Source: JBLHRE01 sp047625765
Lineage (GTDB): Bacteria; Bacteroidota; Bacteroidia; Flavobacteriales; JBLHRE01
Length of the DNA: 44,017 bases
Reading direction: 5' to 3'
Assembly: GCA_047625765.1 (NCBI GenBank)
Contig: JBLHRE010000001.1
Span: 1-44,017, forward strand
Under the pieces are notes generated by a model, which saw nothing but the letters and a program-made list of their open reading frames with translations, had not been told where the DNA came from and searched no databases. Shown in pieces: positions 1 to 8,150 of this stretch. The translations under genes and the position numbers were made by a program. How positions within the stretch are numbered: the first letter of the stretch is position 1; every line of letters begins with the position of its first letter.

Positions 1-2
1 CA

Positions 3-887
3 GATGTAAGAATTTGTCAATTCGAAAAATCTCTTTTCCAATTAGATACTAACTCTTGGGGAAGTGAGTTTTCTGAATTAATTACGGAATTCCCACCCTT
101 TTTTGAGGAAACAAATAATCCGGAAATTTGGAAATTGCGATTACAAGATCAAGATTTGGTGAAACTTTATACCCAAGTTGGATTAAATGATTCATTGTTT
201 CTGTTGGGTTTAAGTGGTATTGAGGATGGGCTAAAGCATTATAGCTATTATTTTCCGGATCAAGAAATTGGAACGATTTATACCTATGTGTCGGGCTTAG
301 ATTTAGATTATCCTATAATTTTTGCGGATACGATGCTGTTTGTTGCTGCAGACTTATACTTGGGTAAGGGCCACGAGGCATACGAAAGTGTTCCAGAATA
401 TATACAAGAGGGATACCAGCCAAAGTATGTGCTAAAAGATGTGTTTAGAGAAATTAGTAGGTTCCATATTCCAAACAACCCAACGGATAAGACTTTCTTA
501 AACCGAATGATTTATGAAGGCAAACGCATGTACTTTTTGGATGCAATGATGCCTAACCATGCTGACAATCTAAAAATTGGTTTTAGCACAGAGCATATAA
601 ATTGGGCCATAGAAAACGAAGCTTATATATGGTCGTATATGATAAACAATAAACTGTTGTTTAGTCAAGACCAATCTGTTGTTGCACGTTTTGTAGAGCC
701 AGCTCCTTTTACGAAGTTTTATGCCGATGTAGATCCGTTAACACCTGGAAGGCTGGGTATTTGGTTAGGATGGCAGATAGTAAGAGCGTACATGAAAAAG
801 CATTCAGAAATGAGTCTAATAGAATTGATAAACACTGTCAATTCTCAAGAAATATTAAATCAATCCAATTACAAACCAAAGAAATAA
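3..887 (+). CDS. gldB: Gliding motility protein GldB, 5' end cut off by the window
   Basis: The reading frame is open from base 3 to the TAA at 885-887, with no start inside the window, so the N-terminus, including the expected lipoprotein signal, lies upstream. An internal TTG at 135 is not a credible start, because the codons before it (reading ...FFEETNNPEIWK) continue the same protein. The C-terminal part resembles GldB, a lipoprotein associated with Bacteroidota gliding motility and T9SS function, for example in the stretch around YIWSYMINNKLLFS and GRLGIWLGWQIVRAYM. It overlaps gldC by one base in a TAATG junction, which suggests coupled translation. The identification comes from recalled family resemblance plus the adjacent gldC. 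Confidence 0.85.
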   Translation, partial: DVRICQFEKSLFQLDTNSWGSEFSELITEFPPFFEETNNPEIWKLRLQDQDLVKLYTQVGLNDSLFLLGLSGIEDGLKHYSYYFPDQEIGTIYTYVSGLDLDYPIIFADTMLFVAADLYLGKGHEAYESVPEYIQEGYQPKYVLKDVFREISRFHIPNNPTDKTFLNRMIYEGKRMYFLDAMMPNHADNLKIGFSTEHINWAIENEAYIWSYMINNKLLFSQDQSVVARFVEPAPFTKFYADVDPLTPGRLGIWLGWQIVRAYMKKHSEMSLIELINTVNSQEILNQSNYKPKK

Positions 888-1222
888 TGGCAGTTCACGA
901 ATCTGAAATTAAGTTTAATGTTAGCCTAGATGAAAACCGCGTACCAGAGAATATCGTTTGGTCTGCAAGCGATGGAGGAGTTTCTGAAGCAGAGGCTAAA
1001 GCTATTATGCTTGCTGTTTGGGACGAAAAATCGAAAAGTACCTTGCGTATCGATCTTTGGAGTAAAGAGATGTCAGTTGATGAGATGAAACAATTTTTCC
1101 ATCAAACGATATTAACCATGTCCGATACCCTAATCAAATCGACCAACGAAGAGGCGATGGCAGGTGATATGAGAGATTTTGCACAATATTTTGCAGAGAA
1201 AATGGGTCTCCTGAATAAATAA
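887..1222 (+). CDS. gldC: Gliding motility protein GldC
   Basis: This 111-residue cytoplasmic protein is a typical GldC, beginning MAVHESEIKF and containing a W-S-A-SDGG stretch near residue 22. GldC is an accessory gliding protein found next to GldB in Flavobacteriia, and its biochemical role is not settled. The start chosen is the ATG at 887, whose A is the last base of the gldB stop. A longer in-frame ORF back to 761 lies inside gldB and has no family resemblance. The gene ends 8 bases before the converging engB stop codon. Confidence 0.88.
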   Translation: MAVHESEIKFNVSLDENRVPENIVWSASDGGVSEAEAKAIMLAVWDEKSKSTLRIDLWSKEMSVDEMKQFFHQTILTMSDTLIKSTNEEAMAGDMRDFAQYFAEKMGLLNK

Positions 1223-1230
1223 GGAGCCCC
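1204..1230. terminator. Possible shared hairpin between converging gldC and engB
   Basis: GGG-T-CTCCT (1204-1212) can pair with AGGAG-CCC (1222-1229) around an AT-rich loop, with one bulged T. The hairpin covers the gldC stop and the 8-base gap before the engB stop. There is no long T-run on the plus side, and ATTTTCT follows on the minus side. It may end transcription from either direction, but the structure is short. Confidence 0.35.
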
Positions 1231-1833
1231 TTAGTGTTTGTACTCTTTATTGTACTTGTCAATAAAGTCTAGAATTTCTGGACAGCCCATTTTTGTTTCA
1301 CTAGAAGTGATAAAAGTGGGTGGTAACTGCACCCATGATTCCAACATTATTTCTTGGTAAGCTTCTACTTGCTTAACTCTAGCTGGTTTGGTTAGTTTGT
1401 CACCTTTGGTGAAAACAATAGAGAAAGGAATGCCTCTCTCTCCTAACCATGCCATAAAAGCTTGATCGACTTTTTGTGGTGTATGACGCACATCAATTAG
1501 AACAAAGACACAAATAAGGTTTGGTCGTTCGTCAAGATATTGTCTAATAAAAGCCTGAAATTCTTTACGTTTCCCCTTACTAACTTGCGCATAACCATAA
1601 CCAGGTAGATCGACCAAGTACCATAAATCATTGATAAGAAAATGATTTATAAGTTGTGTTTTCCCAGGTCTACCAGAGGTTTTTGCTAAATCCTTTCTGT
1701 GGGTAATCGCATTTATCAGAGAGGACTTACCAACGTTAGAACGACCTATAAAAGCGTATTCCGGAATGGTAGGTTTAGGGCAAAGAGTTATGTCGGTATT
1801 ACTGATAACAAATTCGGCAGAGCGTATATCCAT
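1231..1833 (-). CDS. engB: Ribosome biogenesis GTPase EngB (YihA/YsxC)
   Basis: A 200-residue TRAFAC-class GTPase needed for large ribosomal subunit assembly. Visible motifs are G1 GRSNVGKSS (residues 30-38), the G2-region threonine in GKTQ, G3 DLPGYG (75-80) and G4 TKGD (142-145), followed by an SSET-type G5. The start chosen is the ATG at 1831-1833, giving the family-typical MDIRSAEFV. It overlaps the hydrolase stop by one base (TAATG). A start 21 bases further upstream would lie inside the hydrolase gene and adds nothing conserved. It is probably co-transcribed with the hydrolase. Length is normal for EngB. Confidence 0.96.
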   Translation of the reverse strand: MDIRSAEFVISNTDITLCPKPTIPEYAFIGRSNVGKSSLINAITHRKDLAKTSGRPGKTQLINHFLINDLWYLVDLPGYGYAQVSKGKRKEFQAFIRQYLDERPNLICVFVLIDVRHTPQKVDQAFMAWLGERGIPFSIVFTKGDKLTKPARVKQVEAYQEIMLESWVQLPPTFITSSETKMGCPEILDFIDKYNKEYKH

Positions 1834-2594
1834 TATGAGTGGCGTTTTAACCAATCGCCAACGATCTTATTAAATTCTTTAGGTTGTTCCATCATTGCAG
1901 CATGGCCACATTCGTCTATCCAATTCAATTCCGAATTAGGTAAAAGCTTATGGAATTCATTTGCAACGTCAGGAGGTGTAACACCATCGTTCTTACCCCA
2001 AATCAAACAAGTAGGAACATTCATGCTTGGTAAATCTTTAGACATGTTATGGCGAATTGCAGATTTAGCAATGGCTAAAATCCTTACAACCTTTTCTCTA
2101 GAGTTCACCATATCGTAAACTTCATCAACTAATTCATCTGTAGCAACTGCTGGGTCGTAGAATACAGCTTGTGTTTTTTCTCTGATATAGTTTTTATCCT
2201 CTCTTCTTGGGAAAGTGTCACCCATTGCACTTTCGTACAGTCCAGAACTTCCAGTTAATGTCATTGTAATAACATTTTCCGGAAACTTATTGGTGTAGAT
2301 TAATGCCACATGACCGCCTAAAGAATTTCCTAAGAGGTGGAATTTATCCAAGCCTTTATGGATAACAAATTCTGTTAAGAATTTTGCCATGCCCTTGGCG
2401 CTGGTTTTTAATAGCGGTAATTCGAAAATTGGAAGCAATGGAATAAATACACGATATCCGTTGCTGCTTAAATGTGCTATAAGGCTCTCGAAATTACTCA
2501 AAGCACCCATCAATCCGTGTAATAAGATTATTGGTGTCCCTTCGCCTCTTTCTAGGTATTCAAACTTGCCTTCTTTTTGTATTTCTGGAATCAT
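1833..2594 (-). CDS. Alpha/beta hydrolase fold protein
   Basis: This 253-residue protein has a complete alpha/beta hydrolase signature: an oxyanion-hole LLHGLMG near residues 24-30, nucleophile elbow GNSLGG with Ser91, acid Asp203 in WGKNDG, and His231 in CGHAAMMEQP. No signal peptide is seen, so it is probably cytoplasmic. The substrate cannot be read from the sequence. The start at 2594 is preferred over 2627 because AGGA lies about 7 bases upstream and a TAnnTTTG promoter box (2614-2621, minus) would fall inside the longer version. It sits first in a two-gene unit with engB, divergent from the dcw cluster. Confidence 0.88.
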   Translation of the reverse strand: MIPEIQKEGKFEYLERGEGTPIILLHGLMGALSNFESLIAHLSSNGYRVFIPLLPIFELPLLKTSAKGMAKFLTEFVIHKGLDKFHLLGNSLGGHVALIYTNKFPENVITMTLTGSSGLYESAMGDTFPRREDKNYIREKTQAVFYDPAVATDELVDEVYDMVNSREKVVRILAIAKSAIRHNMSKDLPSMNVPTCLIWGKNDGVTPPDVANEFHKLLPNSELNWIDECGHAAMMEQPKEFNKIVGDWLKRHS

Positions 2595-2613
2595 AATTTG
2601 TCCTAATTCTAAC

Positions 2614-2621
2614 CAAAAGTA
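2614..2621 (-). promoter_or_regulatory. Bacteroidota -7 box for the hydrolase-engB unit
   Basis: The minus strand reads TACTTTTG, an exact TAnnTTTG match, about 20 bases upstream of the chosen hydrolase start. No convincing -33 TTG is found at ideal spacing; the nearest is about 25 bases upstream. Confidence 0.5.
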
Positions 2622-2686
2622 ACCCAAATTTTGGATAATCTGATATCAAAGTAGGGTAAGCCAATCTCTAAGGAATTTGATTTTTG

Positions 2687-2750
2687 TCAACCTGTTGATT
2701 TACAATGGATTAAAATCAATAGTGAGTGTTGAATTTTAGTTGAAATCAAC
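2687..2750. repeat. Short TTGA/TCAA inverted repeats in the hydrolase-mraZ intergenic region
   Basis: Two small palindromes share the same half-site and spacing: TCAAC-CT-GTTGA (2687-2698) and GTTGA-AA-TCAAC (2739-2750). Single TTGA or TCAA copies also occur around them. They may be binding half-sites for an unknown regulator in the divergent promoter region, or an effect of AT-rich composition. Confidence 0.35.
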
Positions 2751-2769
2751 GAGACTAGCACGTCACATA

Positions 2770-2799
2770 AATTCAAATTCAAAAAGTTGAATTTGAATT
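2770..2799. repeat. 13-bp perfect inverted repeat upstream of mraZ
   Basis: AATTCAAATTCAA (2770-2782) and its exact reverse complement (2787-2799) flank the 4-base loop AAAG. Each arm is itself a near-repeat of ATTCAA. It lies about 48 bases upstream of the MraZ boxes in the divergent hydrolase/mraZ region. It could be a hairpin or an operator. Confidence 0.6.
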
Positions 2800-2846
2800 G
2801 GATGTTTTATGCCTGGTTTATCTCTAATGTGTCAAAAGTTATCAAC

Positions 2847-2876
2847 AAAGTGGTGGAAAGTGGTAAAAAGTGGGAT
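2847..2876 (+). promoter_or_regulatory. MraZ operator: three 10-base direct repeats
   Basis: AAAGTGGTGG, AAAGTGGTAA and AAAGTGGGAT follow one another with exact 10-base phasing. This agrees with published MraZ recognition sequences: AAAGTG(T/G)N3 repeats in mycoplasmas and TGGGN boxes with 5-base spacers in Escherichia coli. The last box ends 37 bases before the mraZ ATG and abuts a TATTTG that could be part of a -7 element. MraZ bound here would be expected to block its own promoter and that of the dcw cluster. Confidence 0.85.
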
Positions 2877-2913
2877 ATTTGTAAATAATTCAAAAACGAG
2901 GGAAATAGACCAA

Positions 2914-3384
2914 ATGCTCAATTTTATAGGGACATATGAATGCAAGCTAGATGCGAAGGGGCGATTACTTATGCCTGCTGCATTGAAGAAACAGCTGCAA
3001 TCCATTTTAGGAGATGGGTTCGTGTTGAAGCGAAGCGTGTTCCATAAATGTTTGGAATTGTATCCCATGTCAGAGTGGGATCAGGTTATGGCTAAGGTCA
3101 ATAAACTGAATCGCTTTGTGAAAAAGAACAATGATTTTATCCGACTATTTACGGCAGGAGTTAAGGTGATTGATATAGATGCCAATGGTCGTGTGTTGGT
3201 TCCCAAAGATTTGATTTCGTACTCCAACTTGAAAAAAGAACTGGTTCTTTCTTCGTCTGGAAATATGATAGAATTGTGGGATAAGGATGCTTATGAAGCT
3301 GTATTGAATGATCCAGATTTGGATTTTGCTGCCTTGGCAGAGGAAGTAATGGGTAATGATTCTAATGATTTAGGAAATGAGTGA
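2914..3384 (+). CDS. mraZ: Transcriptional regulator and cell-division protein MraZ
   Basis: A 156-residue MraZ with two AbrB-like (SpoVT-AbrB) halves. The DNA-binding motifs are DAKGR (residues 13-17) and DANGRVLVP near residue 90. MraZ assembles into rings and binds repeats upstream of its own gene, regulating the dcw operon. The start is the ATG at 2914 (MLNFIGTYE), where family similarity begins; an ORF extension to 2809 would cover the operator repeats. It overlaps rsmH by 8 bases. Confidence 0.95.
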   Translation: MLNFIGTYECKLDAKGRLLMPAALKKQLQSILGDGFVLKRSVFHKCLELYPMSEWDQVMAKVNKLNRFVKKNNDFIRLFTAGVKVIDIDANGRVLVPKDLISYSNLKKELVLSSSGNMIELWDKDAYEAVLNDPDLDFAALAEEVMGNDSNDLGNE

Positions 3385-4279
3385 TTACCATACTTCGGTG
3401 TTGCTACATGAAAGTGTAGATGGACTGGCTATTAAGCCAGATGGGGTTTATGTAGATGTAACCTTTGGAGGAGGTGGTCATTCGCGTTTGATTTTAGAGA
3501 AATTAGGTCCAAATGGAAAGCTGTTTGCATTTGACCAAGATGCTGATGCGCAAAAAAATATTTGGGACGATGCACGCTTAACCTTAATTCCTCAAAATTT
3601 TAGATACCTAAAAAACTCTTTGCGCATGTATGGTGCAAAAGAAGTCGATGGGATATTGGCTGATTTGGGCGTAAGCTCTCATCAGTTTGATGTAGCAGAA
3701 AGAGGCTTTTCTACGCGTTTCGATGCGGATTTAGATATGCGAATGAATCAATCTGCCAGTAAATCGGCAAAGGATATTGTGAACGAATACGCAGAGATTG
3801 ATTTAAAGAAAATGCTTTGGGCTTACGCAGAATTGAAAAACTCTGGTCGTGTTGCTGGGGCAATATGTGCAGCAAGAGCTTATAGGCCAATTACTACCAT
3901 TGCCGAATTGAAAGAAGCAACAATTGATTGTGCTCCAAAATTTAAAGAAAACCGTTTTTATGCACAATTGTTTCAAGCAATTAGGATTGAAGTAAACGAA
4001 GAAATGCAAGTGCTTAAGGAGATGCTAGAGCAGACTTCGGATGTGTTAAAACCAGGTGGGAGACTTTCGGTAATTGCATATCATTCTTTAGAAGATAGGC
4101 TGGTAAAGCATTTTATGCGTTATGGGAATTTTGAAGGTGAGCCTCAGAAAGATTTCTATGGAAACCTAATCGCTCCATTTAAGCCGGTAAATAGGAAGCC
4201 ACTTATTCCAAACGAAGCAGAGATAGAAAGCAATAATAGAGCGAGAAGTGCGAAGCTAAGAGTCTCAGATAGGGTATGA
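3377..4279 (+). CDS. rsmH: 16S rRNA (cytosine1402-N4)-methyltransferase RsmH (MraW)
   Basis: A 300-residue SAM-dependent methyltransferase that modifies C1402 in the decoding centre of 16S rRNA. Diagnostic features are the start SDYHTSVLLHESVDGL, the SAM-binding FGGGGHSR near residue 30, ILADLGVSSHQFD near residue 93, IAYHSLEDRLVK, and the C-terminal NNRARSAKLR. Length is normal. The start lies 8 bases inside mraZ with GGA just upstream, and the stop overlaps the next gene as ATGA. Confidence 0.97.
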   Translation: MSDYHTSVLLHESVDGLAIKPDGVYVDVTFGGGGHSRLILEKLGPNGKLFAFDQDADAQKNIWDDARLTLIPQNFRYLKNSLRMYGAKEVDGILADLGVSSHQFDVAERGFSTRFDADLDMRMNQSASKSAKDIVNEYAEIDLKKMLWAYAELKNSGRVAGAICAARAYRPITTIAELKEATIDCAPKFKENRFYAQLFQAIRIEVNEEMQVLKEMLEQTSDVLKPGGRLSVIAYHSLEDRLVKHFMRYGNFEGEPQKDFYGNLIAPFKPVNRKPLIPNEAEIESNNRARSAKLRVSDRV

Positions 4280-4623
4280 CAGATCACGAGCCACATATCG
4301 ATTCTGAAAAAAAGAAAAGCTTCTCAATAGTTCGTATGCTCTTGGGGAGTTTTTTGGTTGATACGAAGTCGTTTAAACAACTTCCTTTTGTGTTGTTCTT
4401 AGCGATTTTGGCCATTATCAGTATTGCATGTTCGCACTGTGCCGATAGAAAAGTAATAGAGATAGCACAAAAGAATACAGAATTAAGAAAAGTACGCTCG
4501 GCCTACATTACCACAAAGCGCGAGTTAATGAGAAAGAGCAAGCAAAGTGTGGTAGAAGAGCAGGCAGGCGAAATGGGAATTTACTTTTCGCAAGAGCCAC
4601 CAACAATATTAGAAATAGATTAA
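4276..4623 (+). CDS. FtsL-like cell division protein
   Basis: A 115-residue bitopic protein at the ftsL position between rsmH and ftsI. It has a basic N-terminal tail, one transmembrane segment at about residues 37-56 (LPFVLFLAILAIISIACSHC) and a charged, probably coiled-coil segment at about 60-100. This matches the FtsL architecture that links FtsQ and FtsB to FtsW-FtsI. Sequence conservation in this family is low, so the call rests on position, topology and resemblance to the Bacteroidota 'FtsL-like putative cell division protein' group. Confidence 0.8.
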   Translation: MTDHEPHIDSEKKKSFSIVRMLLGSFLVDTKSFKQLPFVLFLAILAIISIACSHCADRKVIEIAQKNTELRKVRSAYITTKRELMRKSKQSVVEEQAGEMGIYFSQEPPTILEID

Positions 4624-4624
4624 A

Positions 4625-6685
4625 ATGGATAACAACAAGAATTTACTAAAACGCTTTTATCTGGTTACTGCCTTGTTGGCAGTGCTGGCTATTGGGGTGC
4701 TAGTAAAACTTGTAACCATCCAGTTTGTAGAAGGAGCAGAATTGCGCGCCAAAGCAAGAGCAACTACCATTAAACCAAGAATAGTTGAAGCAGCAAGAGG
4801 AAATATTTATGCGTCAGACGGAAGCCTATTAGCTACCAGCATGCCTATTTATGAGGTGCGAATGGATGTAAAGACCGTAGATGGAGATTTGTTTCAATCT
4901 GGAGTAGCTAGTTTAGCCGAGGGTTTGTCGAGAATATTTAAAGACAAATCAGCCGATGAATATTTGAGACTTTTAAGGAAATCTAGAAATAACAGGTACT
5001 TGTTAATTCAACGAAGTGCTAATTTTTTAGAGTTGCAGCAGTTGTTCGAATTACCCATTTATAATAAGGGAAGGTACAAAGGAGGCTTAATTTATGAGCA
5101 ACGTAACTCTAGAGAAATGCCATTGGGCAAATTGGCTGAACGTACAATTGGTTACGATAGAAACGGAATTCGTGTTGGTTTGGAAGGGGCTTTTAGTTCC
5201 GAATTAGGTGGTAGAGAAGGCAAGCGCTTAAAGCAGAAAATCAAAAGAGGCGTTTGGAAACCTTTAGACGATAATAACGCTGTAGATCCCATTGACGGTT
5301 GTGACTTGGTAAGTACCATCGACCCAAGGATTCAAGACATAGCGCATCATGCATTGTTAAGACAATTGGAGAGAACCACTGCAGACCATGGATGTATTGT
5401 GGTTATGGAAGTTGCTACAGGAATGGTAAGAGCCATTGCAAATCTTGGAGTAACCGAAGTTGGAACCTATTACGAGAAATACAATTATGCTATAGGCGAG
5501 AGCACTGAACCTGGCTCTACTTTTAAGTTGATGTCTATGATTGCCTTATTGGAAGACGGCAAGGTGGATACTTCGATGAAAGTAAATACAGGCAATGGGG
5601 TTTTTGATTTTTATGGATCTAAAATGCGCGATTCGCATAGAGGGGGGTATGGAACAATTTCTTTGGCGAGTGTTTTCGAAAAGTCATCAAATATTGGAAT
5701 TGCCAAGGTGATTCATGAAGCTTATGGAAAAAAGCCACAACGCTATGTAGATCGATTGTATCGTATGGGCCTACACCAAGGATTGAATTTGGACATTCCA
5801 GGAGAAGTGCGGCCAACGATTAGCAATCCAGAAAGTAGTAGATGGTCTCTTACCACTTTACCTTGGATGTCTACGGGTTACGAAATAAGTATGACTCCTT
5901 TACAAACCTTAGCATTTTACAATGCGGTTGCAAACAATGGAAAACTGATAAAACCTCTTTTTGTAAAAGAAGTGCTGCAAAGAGGAAGAGCGATTGAGAC
6001 GTATAAAACAGAAGTTTTAAACCCAGCAATCTGCTCAAAGTCGACACTTAAAATTGTACAAGCATTGTTAGAGGGAGTAGTTGAAAGAGGGACGGCAAGT
6101 AACATACGTTCGGAAAGATTTAAAGCAGCCGGAAAAACAGGGACCTGTGTTTTAAATTATTGGAAAAAAGGAGTAGAAAAAGAATACCAAGCGTCTTTTG
6201 CGGGTTACTTTCCAGCAGACAACCCTAAGTATTCGTGCATTGTAGTAGTTAATAAACCAGATAAATCCATTGGTTATTACGGGTCTAATGTTGCTGCACC
6301 GGCATTTCTAGAAGTAGCAAATAAAATCTATGCTGCAACACCTAAAAATACTGATTACACAAGCTCAGAAAATAATTTAGCATTCAATGTTAAAGGTCCT
6401 TCTGAAGATATTAATACCGCATTATCGATTTGGGGAGTAGACAAGCTTACCGAAGGCGATTGGATGGATGTAGATATGGCAGGATCTAAAGTTTCTGCCA
6501 AAACTATTGAAGTAAAAAATACGGTGCCAGATGTTAGAGGATTGCCCCTAATGGATGCCTTGTTTTTGTTGGAGAATAATGGATTGAAAGTGGAATTTGA
6601 AGGTGAAGGACTTGTAAGACGACAGTCTATTAAACCTGGTACAGCATTAAATTATTACAAATCTATTAGCCTAGTGCTTTCTTAA
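4625..6685 (+). CDS. ftsI: Septal penicillin-binding protein FtsI (PBP3), transpeptidase with PASTA domain
   Basis: A 686-residue class B penicillin-binding protein that crosslinks septal peptidoglycan together with FtsW. It has an N-terminal membrane anchor (about residues 10-30), a dimerisation domain beginning at the ARGNIYASDG stretch, and a transpeptidase domain with STFK (active serine near 298), SSN (near 354) and KTG (near 502). A single C-terminal PASTA domain (about 632-686, starting VPDVRGLPLMDAL) is unlike E. coli FtsI but usual in Bacteroidota. It is 1 base after the FtsL-like gene and 1 base before murE. Confidence 0.95.
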   Translation: MDNNKNLLKRFYLVTALLAVLAIGVLVKLVTIQFVEGAELRAKARATTIKPRIVEAARGNIYASDGSLLATSMPIYEVRMDVKTVDGDLFQSGVASLAEGLSRIFKDKSADEYLRLLRKSRNNRYLLIQRSANFLELQQLFELPIYNKGRYKGGLIYEQRNSREMPLGKLAERTIGYDRNGIRVGLEGAFSSELGGREGKRLKQKIKRGVWKPLDDNNAVDPIDGCDLVSTIDPRIQDIAHHALLRQLERTTADHGCIVVMEVATGMVRAIANLGVTEVGTYYEKYNYAIGESTEPGSTFKLMSMIALLEDGKVDTSMKVNTGNGVFDFYGSKMRDSHRGGYGTISLASVFEKSSNIGIAKVIHEAYGKKPQRYVDRLYRMGLHQGLNLDIPGEVRPTISNPESSRWSLTTLPWMSTGYEISMTPLQTLAFYNAVANNGKLIKPLFVKEVLQRGRAIETYKTEVLNPAICSKSTLKIVQALLEGVVERGTASNIRSERFKAAGKTGTCVLNYWKKGVEKEYQASFAGYFPADNPKYSCIVVVNKPDKSIGYYGSNVAAPAFLEVANKIYAATPKNTDYTSSENNLAFNVKGPSEDINTALSIWGVDKLTEGDWMDVDMAGSKVSAKTIEVKNTVPDVRGLPLMDALFLLENNGLKVEFEGEGLVRRQSIKPGTALNYYKSISLVLS

Positions 6686-6686
6686 T

Positions 6687-8150
6687 ATGAAATTGCTAAA
6701 AGACCTTTTATACAAAGCAGGATTACAGGAGCTCATTGGAAGCACCAATGTTGCTATATCTCAAATTGTGCTTGACTCGCGCAAAGCAGTAAAAGACTCG
6801 CTTTTTGTAGCCGTTAGAGGCTCTTTGGTCGATGGGCACGATTATATAGAAATGGCAATTAACAAAGGAGCCTTAGCTATTGTTTGTGAAGAAATCCCTA
6901 CCAAAACTCAAGAAGGAATCATCTATGTCAAAGTAGAAAATTCACTTAAAGCCTTGAGTTTTATAGCTGCTAATTTTTACGATAATCCTTCGGCAAAATT
7001 AAAGCTAGTTGGTATTACTGGAACGAATGGTAAGACGACCGTTGCAACCTTGCTTTTTAATTTATTTAGAAACATGGGAATGCGTGTAGGCTTATTGTCT
7101 ACAGTCAATTGCAGAATCAATTCAGAAATTATTCCAGCAACGCATACCACTCCAGACCCAATCAGTTTAAATGCTTTGTTGGCAGAAATGGTTATCGAAG
7201 GATGTAAGTATTGCTTTATGGAAGTAAGCTCACATGGAATTGCTCAGCATAGAACATTGACTTTGGATTTTGATGGAGGCGTATTTACCAATATCAGTCA
7301 CGACCATTTAGACTATCACAAAACTTTTGATGCCTATATCAATACCAAGAAGGCTTTTTTCGATGGTTTAAAGCCAGAAGCTTTTGCCTTGGTAAATAGC
7401 GATGATAAACATGGCGAAACCATGTGTTACCATACCAAAGCTAAAAAGATGAGCTATGCTCTAAAGCGCATGGCAGATTTTAAGTGTCGCATTTTAGAAA
7501 ACCAGTTTACTGGTCTTCAAATTAATGTAGATGGACAAGATGTTTGGACCCGATTGGTAGGCAGTTTTAATGCTTACAATTTAACAGCAGTTTACGGAAC
7601 GGCAGTAATGCTAGGACTAGATAAAATGCAAGCCTTAACAGCGCTTTCTGCCTTGAATTCGGTAGAAGGCAGATTTCAATACATAAAATCCGAAAGCAAT
7701 ATAACGGCTGTTGTTGATTACGCACATACTCCAGACGCTTTAAAGAATGTATTGCAAACCATAGCCGATATCAGAACAGGTAACGAGCAAGTAATTGCAG
7801 TTGTTGGTTGTGGTGGCGATAGAGACAAAACAAAAAGGCCTTTAATGGCTGGTATTGCTGCTCAGTTTAGTAATAAAGTTGTTTTAACGTCAGACAATCC
7901 AAGATCAGAAGATCCTGCACAGATCATCGAGGATATGAAATTAGGCTTAGCCGTTTTGGACAAGCCAAAGGTGCTTAGTATAACCGACAGAGCCGAAGCA
8001 ATAAGAACGGCATGTGCAATTGCACAGCCAGGAGATATTGTGCTTGTGGCCGGAAAAGGGCACGAGAAATATCAAGATATAAAGGGAGTGAAACACCCAT
8101 TTGACGACTTCCAAATTTTAAGAGAAACTTTTAATATCAGTTTGAAATAA
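6687..8150 (+). CDS. murE: UDP-MurNAc-L-Ala-D-Glu:meso-diaminopimelate ligase MurE
   Basis: A 487-residue Mur ligase that adds the third residue of the stem peptide in the cytoplasm. ATP-binding GTNGKTT is near residue 109 and the Mur-family EVSSHG is near 178. DNPRSEDP near residue 403 is the motif associated with meso-diaminopimelate rather than lysine specificity, so the cell wall should be of the DAP type. It overlaps mraY by one base (TAATG). Confidence 0.96.
   Translation: MKLLKDLLYKAGLQELIGSTNVAISQIVLDSRKAVKDSLFVAVRGSLVDGHDYIEMAINKGALAIVCEEIPTKTQEGIIYVKVENSLKALSFIAANFYDNPSAKLKLVGITGTNGKTTVATLLFNLFRNMGMRVGLLSTVNCRINSEIIPATHTTPDPISLNALLAEMVIEGCKYCFMEVSSHGIAQHRTLTLDFDGGVFTNISHDHLDYHKTFDAYINTKKAFFDGLKPEAFALVNSDDKHGETMCYHTKAKKMSYALKRMADFKCRILENQFTGLQINVDGQDVWTRLVGSFNAYNLTAVYGTAVMLGLDKMQALTALSALNSVEGRFQYIKSESNITAVVDYAHTPDALKNVLQTIADIRTGNEQVIAVVGCGGDRDKTKRPLMAGIAAQFSNKVVLTSDNPRSEDPAQIIEDMKLGLAVLDKPKVLSITDRAEAIRTACAIAQPGDIVLVAGKGHEKYQDIKGVKHPFDDFQILRETFNISLK

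Noticed and set aside
2809..2913. Longer mraZ start giving 35 extra residues
   Set aside because: The extension covers the MraZ operator and promoter region, and family similarity begins at the ATG at 2914.
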